Positions 57,251 through 64,000 of a stretch of DNA of 64,000 nucleotides are shown here, in pieces. Where the stretch lies: NCBI GenBank assembly GCA_946122785.1, contig CAMGYJ010000005.1, forward strand, positions 86,298,547 through 86,362,546. The letters are read 5' to 3'. The translations under genes and the position numbers were made by a program. Under the pieces are notes generated by a model that worked only from the letters and a program-made list of their open reading frames with translations, did not search any database and was not told the origin of the DNA. Each line of letters starts with the position of its first letter. Positions within the stretch are counted from its first letter, which is position 1. Source of the DNA: Linum tenue. Lineage: Eukaryota; Streptophyta; Magnoliopsida; Malpighiales; Linaceae.

Positions 57251-58837
57251 TCTATTATGCATGTGTGTGTGAATGTTTGGTGTGATTTTGAATGCTTGGA
57301 ACCTAGTTGTATGCCCAAATTTTCAAAATTTGAGGGCTCCAAGCATAACAACTTCTACATTTGCATGATCATAGTGGCATCTTGTGGTGATTTGTTTTGA
57401 ATCTCGTGGTTATTAGAATGGTCTATGGATGATTTTCTTGTGATTGTGTGCAACCTACTATGATGATTGAGACATGTATTAGGTTTGTGCATAGGTTCAT
57501 TTATCATGTGTTTGTGAACCGATAGATGTTTTGAATCGATTACTCGCTTTTCACAGTTGCCTATGCATTGAGTTTAGGGAGTGAGACCGAATGATTGAGC
57601 ACCTAGGTACCCATGTGAGACTTGTGTCGTTCGTTTCGTTCTTGTGTGATAAATCCCCCTTTACATGATGCGTATCATTCACGTTGTTGCTAGCAAGGAA
57701 GATGGAGACATAGGTTTAGTCCACGACCCAAATGTTGACCGACCCGATCATATCATCCCTTAGTCAACCCCTTTGATTCGTGTGTCTATGGGTCGTTCTC
57801 GTGTTAGGAAGCCACGCTACTTGAGCTTGATTGATTTAGATAGAACGACCTACTTTCTTCGTGTCTGCACTCTCATTAGCCCCCAAAGAAAAGATAAGAA
57901 AAGCAAAAAGAAAAAAAAGAGAGATCAATAAGTGGGCAAAGAAGAAAAGAGAGTGCCCACCAAAAATATGATAAATGTTGAACATGCTCTTAGAAGTGTT
58001 GCTTAACATGCAAGCTTTTGGAACGCTTACATGTTGTTTGCCTACCACACTCTTGTGCTTGAAATTGAATAGCGAAGGTAGCAAGAAAGATTGTTGCGAA
58101 TGGTTCGGTGATTGGTTGTGGTTTGGAATCGAGGGATTGTGGTTTTTGGCCGATGTTAGTGGCCATGGAGTATAGGAGAGGGTTGTAATCGAAACCTTAG
58201 AACCTTTTGTGGTTTTAGGATGGAAATGTGGAACCTTGTGCTATGTTTGCCACCACCCAAAAAGCCTTTTCCCCATGTCATAGACCCTAGCCAGTCATTT
58301 GAACTTGTGCCGAAGACCTCTGGACAAGCTAGCAATGAAACCCATCCTGTGATCTCTAACATTCAAAGGTTACCGTCATGGTAAAGGGACGTTAGGATTG
58401 AGCATGAATATGCACATCTTTCGCATCAAATGGTCCTAACCCCGCTGGTCGAGAGTGAGTGATTCATTCATCATGTTTTGTTCATTTCTTATACCCTGGT
58501 AAGGACCTAGGTTGCTCGATCGTTCGTACCTATGATGTGATCTTCATGCATGATTAACTATGATTGGTGAGTCGTCGAGGCATGTTGTGTGTGGGTGGTT
58601 CGTGAATAATGTGATAACTCTTCTTTTGCACAATCTTAATACAGTTGAATGTCATTTGTGGTGGTTGCCAATATTACTTTGTTTTTGTCCATAGGTCGGT
58701 GTCAAATAACCATTGTGATTCATTCGTTTTGTGCCCTATGACATGCCCCCAAAATTGTGTTGAAAAGGAAGTTGTAAGCTTACCTTGTTTTGTACTTGGT
58801 TTACTCGGGGACAAGCAAACGTCTCAGTGTGGGGGAG
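57251..58837 (+). other. T2 non-coding 3' interior
   Basis: No ORF with homology. It holds a purine-rich stretch (57,890-57,960) with a GTGGGCA...TGCCCAC stem, comparable in place and composition to the T1 hairpin. It ends GGGGACAAGCAAACG and the polypurine tract. Confidence 0.5.
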
Positions 58838-60506
58838 TGATTCGGGCCTAATTGTACACTTTTTATCCCTGTTTCTCTTTGACGTTTGTTGCAATTGAGC
58901 TCCAAAAAGGGGTGGTTTTACGCTAGGTTTCTTGTGTTTTAGGGTGTTCAGGATCCAACAGGTGAAACCAACCCCAGAGTCAAAAGTTGGAAGAAAGGAG
59001 AAAAAAGGAGGAAAGAGCTTGTGTTCATGGTCTGCCATTGGAGTTCAAGGTCTTACAGGACCGTGAACTGGAGCCAAATCCATGAATCGCAAAGTGTCTA
59101 GAGCGAATCTAATGTTTACTGACGCCGAGTGAGTTCACAGTCTTAGAGACCGTGAGCTCTAAGCACAAACCGTGAACCGTGGATGTGAAGCAGTGCATTT
59201 TTGTCTCAACACTAAGTTTGTGGACGCGTTTCAATGTTCATGGCCGTGAACTGCTCAACTCGTCCTTGAACTAAGACCATGAACTGCTCAACGCGTCATT
59301 GAACTAAGATTGTGAACTGCTCAATGCGTCCTTGAACTAATACCATAAATTGATCAACGCGTCCTTGAACTCAGCTCGAAGACATTGAATTGAGCCTGAT
59401 TTGGGTATAAAAGGAGAGGGGAGTTGAAGGAGAAGGGGGGCTGGTTTTTTGGGAGAAGAATTGGTTTGTCTCTCTCGGGTTTGCCCAAAAACTTCAAAGG
59501 GGAGTTCTAGTGTGTGAGAGAGAGTGCTAGAGCGATCTTGGAGCATTATTGGAGGCTTGGGTGGAGATTCAAGCCTAGAAGAAGAAGAAGATCTAGATCT
59601 CAAATTTGTAATCCCTCTCTCTCTCTCTCTCTAGAAACTCACTCTTTTCTCTTGGGTGTTGTAGATCCCTAACTAATACTTTTTAATTACTTGTTTAGAT
59701 TGAATGATTGTCATTGGGTATTTTTTAATTCAATGATTGAGGTATTATTCATGTTGATTGTGCATGCTTGTGCTTAGCAACCTAGGGGTTGTGCATGTTT
59801 TGTGCTTAGCATCCTTAGGTTTGTGCATTTTGGTGCTTAGCAACCTAAGGATTGTGCATAATTGTGCTTAGCACATTTAGGTTTGGGCATGTTGGTGCTA
59901 GCAATCTAATTAGCCACCTTAACCTAGCTTAGAGAGGAAAATCCCCCTCCAAGGGAGATTCAATCAAGTTGGTTTTCCTTAAGCTTTTTAAGCCACCTAA
60001 CTAGGTTAATTTTAGGCAACCCTCAATGTTGAATTAAGCAAATCGGTTAATCGCGATTAAGTCGTTTGACCTTTGAGTTGAGTGAGGGAGTAAGTCAACT
60101 ACCGATTGCCTAAACTGAGAGGGCCGAGTGACACGGCCATAATGCTCACCTAGGTTTAGCAATTGAGATTGTAGTCTACGACCATATATGCATCCCTCTG
60201 CAGTTCGCGGTTACCTAGCCCATAAGAATCGTTTCAATCCAACGAGTCACGGTAGCTAGTTAGGGGGAAGCAACTCTTGGGTGAAACTCCCTTAGTTAGA
60301 ATTTTCCTTTCTAGTTTAGTTTGTAGCTTTCTTAGTTTTCAAACCCAAAACCGTTTTGCTGAATAACAACTTAAGAGATTGAAGTAGGGGTACATGGACC
60401 GGCCTGGGTTGACAATTTAAATACTTGCTCTATACTGCACCCAGCTAGTGTTTAAAAACTTGGGCTCTATTCGGGATTAATTTGTGGTGTAGTTTCGTGC
60501 GAGTCA
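58838..60506 (+). repeat. T2 right LTR
   Basis: 1669 bp, with decayed palindromic words at about 59,030-59,400. It differs from the left LTR by many substitutions and the extra CT-flanked segment near 59,465-59,630. Confidence 0.88.
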
Positions 60507-60944
60507 CTTATTCAGACTCAAACATGACTCCTAATACGGTTTCTAGAACCAAAACTCGTTGAATCCCTCCAACCCTACTGTTAGAGTTCTTGGTTCCAAA
60601 GTGAAGGAAGAAGGAGAAAAGATGGACACATGGGGGTTCTGACCTTGTTGACGATCTTTCCTCTATAGTTTCTAGAAATCTAGGTTTGATCTAACCCTTG
60701 GAATATGATGTTGGAAGAGGAAGTTTGGGTGGCTCATGTAATTAGCCACTTGTATCAGTATAGGGCTAGCCGACCCTATATATATCTACATACTAATAGT
60801 TGTGTTGGTGGATGTTGATTCTCTATGAATAAGAAAACCTAATGCCTTGTGCCGTGGACTAGTGTCAATGCTTGACGTTGAGGAAACCACGTAAATCTTG
60901 TGTTCTATGTGGGATTGCTTTATCATTTAGTTCGGGTTTTGACA
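60507..60944 (+). repeat. Copia LTR-like fragment
   Basis: The part from about 60,780 matches the copia LTR end at 15,840-16,004 (CCTTGTGCCGTGGACTAG; ends TTTTGACA). No primer site follows, so it is a solo LTR or fragment; its left end and target repeat were not found. Confidence 0.55.
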
Positions 60945-61547
60945 AATCTAATTATGGTGGAGATGATGGTGAAGGACAAGAGCGATGGTGGGTTTTAGAA
61001 GAGAAACGAAAGAGATAAGGGATAAGAAGGTAAGTGGAGGAAGAGTGCAAAATTATGCACCCTCTTCCCTTCTAGTTCACTCTTCTCCCTTCTCCTTCTC
61101 CAATCTCCACTCAACAAATGGCAGGAACACGAGTTGGTAGCCATTTACTCCTCCGACTTCCCTTTTCTTGCAAGTAAGTCCTCCAAGTTATTGATTCACC
61201 ACAACCCAAATTGGTAATTTATTTACCGACCCAATTTAATCCATGTAATCATGTGAATTCGGTAACCTCTCCATTTTCCACCCAGTGGACGAATCTTAAT
61301 CAATCCTTATCACAAGAATGCGACACATAGATGTAACGTGAGCATGTAAGAGGGAAAGGATGTTATACCATTCATGTTGTTCCAGCACTCTTGGTTGTTA
61401 GTCTCAACCTGAGGGTAAAACCCATGAAACTGATATTCCACAATTCCCAAACTCTTATAAACCCTTCAAAGTTACTTCTTGTCCATATAGATCAAAGAAC
61501 AGTTACAAGTTTATGAAGTCAAACTTAACTTGACCTAAATATCTTAA
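60945..61547. other. Unassigned DNA
   Basis: No coding homology or paired repeat ends seen. Confidence 0.4.
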
Positions 61548-61748
61548 TCAATCCAGTTCCAATACAATATCATGTGACCCCAACTTCAGAACCCTGATCA
61601 CATCGAAATTTTGTATAGTGACGTCAATAGGTTCTTTAGTAGCTTCCTCTACTATTTCAATGGCTTTATCTTCACTCCAACCCCTATGAGGTAATACTAC
61701 TATCTCACCAGTCTGCAAAGCTTTCAGTTGCCTCTTAGGTTCACACAT
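61548..61748 (-). pseudogene. Gypsy protease-region remnant
   Basis: The short frame ends IQNFDVIRVLKLGSHDIVLE LD-like, resembling the end of a Ty3 protease domain (LGxxDVVLGxxWL). It lies downstream, in element order, of the gag remnant at 62 kb. Confidence 0.4.
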
Positions 61749-61989
61749 ATGGCCATAGATATAACATTTTACAGTTTGTAGAGCACTCCCTTAGTATTAT
61801 CTCTTCTAGTATTTAGTAAAGTCTAGTCAGAGCAGCCTGTTTAGGGGAATCCCATTTCTTCACTGCAGAGGAAACCAAACCAGATGAGAAAGTTAGATAG
61901 AGTCTTAAACTAGACCCTCTCAGCTTCATATGCTGAGCTTCATTGGAAGCCTCTTATAATCTTCACAGTTGAAATGCAGGTGACATGGA

Positions 61990-62880
61990 CTGAGGTTGCA
62001 TCATAGAACCATTGGTCTAAACTCTTCTAATCCACTAATAAAGCATGAAATGAAGTATTCCTCTTCTATAGCAATGTTGTACCACATCTTTTATGACCTT
62101 AATACCTCAGAATTTCTCTTGATAGTTTACCTGATATCCTCTATGTATCAATTTTTGAATTCACCAAGCACACCCCCATATGACTATTCGTTGAATTTTC
62201 GACATAGGGAAGCTACACAGTCCTCTCAAATAAGCTCTATACGACTTGCTACCTAAGCTTCGAACCAAAAATATGGTATGTGTCCAAAGTATATGACTAC
62301 CAAACAAAATCTCTAACCTAGTGGCATTCCATAAATCTCAAACATTTCCTCACATTTCCAAGTCCAAAGTATATTCTGCAACTCGATTCATTTGAGCCCG
62401 ACCTCACGGCAATGGAAAATCCATCTATGAACCAACTTCTTTTTGCATCGGTTTTGGCAAGAATCCTCGGTCATCTTTTCTACCCACTAGTGTTCCCTCG
62501 ATGCTAACCACGATCACTGTTGGGCGAGGTTGACATAATTCGACAAATGTCATTATTTTTGCCAAATGAGCCTCATAGCGGCCTTCCATACCAAGTCAAG
62601 CACTAAAATTGTCCCCTTCCAAGTTCGGTCCATTTCCATGAGCTTGCTTCTCACTAACTCCAGTCTTCCTTCCTTCCATTTCAATCAATCAATCAATCAC
62701 CTGACCAACCCATCTCTTTTTGTTATACCATGATTCGCTCCATAGTTTCACCCAATAATTATTCCTCCATTCACTTCTCTGGATCTTAGAGGCGGCACCA
62801 AAGATTGAGGTTGTAAATGACACTGGAGCGGTTAATTGGTCGCCACCTTAGGAGAGAGATGATGACATAAGAAACAGATA
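61990..62880 (-). pseudogene. Decayed Ty3/gypsy gag remnant
   Basis: Minus-strand frames give KCEEMFEIYGMPLG, then a WFEA-like piece, then ASRIELIWEDFVASL-like and CRKFNERSYGGVLGEFKN-like segments with several stops. This is the capsid-domain pattern of a plant gypsy gag. With the protease remnant it marks an old minus-strand element. Confidence 0.55.
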
Positions 62881-64000
62881 GATCTTGCCCTTCCCTACAA
62901 CTGTTTGGATCTGGGAATAAAGGTTCCCGATAGTCTTTTAAAGAACTTGTAGCGTTGGCAAGCTCGCTAGGTAAAGGAAAGGGAAAGACGATAGGAAAAT
63001 GGAAGACAAAGACGTCCAGCGAGCCAAGTGAGAGAGGGGTTAGAGGAAGAAGAGTGGAGGGAGGAAATGGTGTTTCCTGATCACTCCCGTGAGGGTTTTA
63101 GAAGTTTGTTTTTTTTTTATAACGAAGAATCTTTACTCATAGTTGCCACATTGGTGATCCCACGAGTAGGCTAAACTCCGGCCTCCCACCTCACAAGCGA
63201 TTGCAGCCGACGGGAAATTGGAGGGAGGGTGTGGGTGCATCAGGCATGAGGGTCATGTCCATCCTAGAGGATAAGGATGCACCTCGCGTCCAGGAAAGTG
63301 CTACTAGAGAACGCATGTTGCTGCCATGGATAGAACCTATATTGTTATTTTTATTTTTTTTAAAAATTATATCTTTAATGAAATATGATGTGGATACCAA
63401 TACGGATGCTGAGGCGGAATTAAGTTAGTAATACTTTTAATGGTAACAAAATATGGCTAAAATTTTGTAATACTATTAAAGATTTGACTAATATTTTATA
63501 TTTTCAAAAGTTTGACTAATATTTTAAAATGCAATAAAATAACCCAAAATTTACTATGTAATTACGGTTAACCAAGTAAATGATTATGATTATAACCCAA
63601 CCGACTAACAACCTAACCATACGTATAATTTAGTCGTTCTTCTCCTTTCGTTTTCCCCAATCTTCCAATTTCTCTTATAGTTCTTTAATTCCCTTCTTAT
63701 CGAATATTTCCCTTTCTCTTCTAGTTCTTTAATTCCCTTCTATTAATTGTCGGAGTCCTCCTCCTACTGTTACAAAATATTTATGTTTTTAGATACATGG
63801 AATTATTTTCAACAATGAATATCAACTTGTGAGAAATGGCCTAATGAAAGTGTAGCAAAATTGCAAAGGCATTCAACGCTATAAAACTATCACCGAACTG
63901 CATTATATTAACATATAATTTCAAAGTCTCCTACTAAATCCATCATCTTTTTATTGTTACTGCAAGAACGCATGTTATAGTAAGTAACCGCTACATCCTT
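62881..64000. other. Unassigned AT-rich DNA to window end
   Basis: Contains a T-run near 63,108-63,118 and a repeated CTTTCTCTTCTAGTTCTTTAATTCCC-like phrase near 63,670-63,740. No gene or complete element was recognised. Confidence 0.4.

Larger units (their letters stand above)
53707..60506 (+). mobile_element. T2: complete non-autonomous LTR element related to T1
   Basis: LTRs start TGATTCGGGCC and end GCGAGTCA, with target repeat CTTAT (53702-53706 and 60507-60511). The primer site TGGAGCCGTTGCCGGGGA has one difference from T1, and the polypurine tract is CAGTGTGGGGGAG. There is no protease, RT or integrase. Many substitutions between the LTRs make it older than T1. The 3.7 kb interior carries a broken relative of the T1 ORF followed by 1.8 kb of non-coding sequence. 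Confidence 0.9.

Overview
This is a eudicot plant nuclear chromosome segment: spliced genes with GT-AG introns, a plant NAC factor, a plant-specific SYP7 syntaxin, and nested retrotransposons with plant-type primer sites. The species cannot be named from the sequence. No bacterial or organellar features were seen. All calls come from reading the sequence; no database search was possible.

Layout. (1) 0-7.6 kb is the only host-gene space: a captured NPH3-family exon beside transposon ends, an intact three-exon NAC gene (+), and a convergent intact eight-exon SYP71-type Qc-SNARE gene (-). (2) 7.6-15.5 kb is one complete 7.9 kb hAT transposon with an 8 bp target duplication and a frameshifted transposase. 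A complete 3.1 kb non-autonomous LTR element (5 bp target duplication) sits in its 3' part and carries three tRNA-like modules. (3) 15.8-18.1 kb holds a copia LTR end with gag, and half of a LINE reverse transcriptase. (4) 18.1-23.5 kb is a complete non-autonomous LTR element, here called T1, which splits the LINE. It carries a 404-residue acidic ORF of unknown function. (5) 20.65-43.03 kb is a nearly perfect tandem duplication of an 11.19 kb unit. Each unit holds the 3' part of T1, the other LINE half, a decayed gypsy element, a complete MULE with a 9 bp target duplication, and a truncated chromovirus. (6) 41.8-52.15 kb is a young Tekay-like chromovirus in an interior-LTR-interior-LTR-interior array with an intact 1133-residue pol ORF. 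(7) 52.2-53.7 kb holds a T1-like LTR fragment and a palindromic tandem repeat. (8) 53.7-60.5 kb is a second complete non-autonomous element, T2 (target duplication cttat), whose broken ORF is a relative of the T1 ORF. (9) 60.5-64 kb holds decayed copia and gypsy pieces and unassigned AT-rich DNA.

How the parts relate. The two host genes look functional; everything right of 7.6 kb is transposable-element DNA. Nesting gives relative ages: LINE before T1 before the 11.2 kb duplication, and hAT before its nested LTR element. The best candidates for undescribed biology are the tRNA-like modules antisense inside the LTR element at 12-15 kb, and the T1/T2 elements. T1 and T2 share an unrecognised ORF, a hairpin just after its stop, and a second polypurine tract. 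Several LTRs here also carry arrays of perfect 12-16 bp palindromes.
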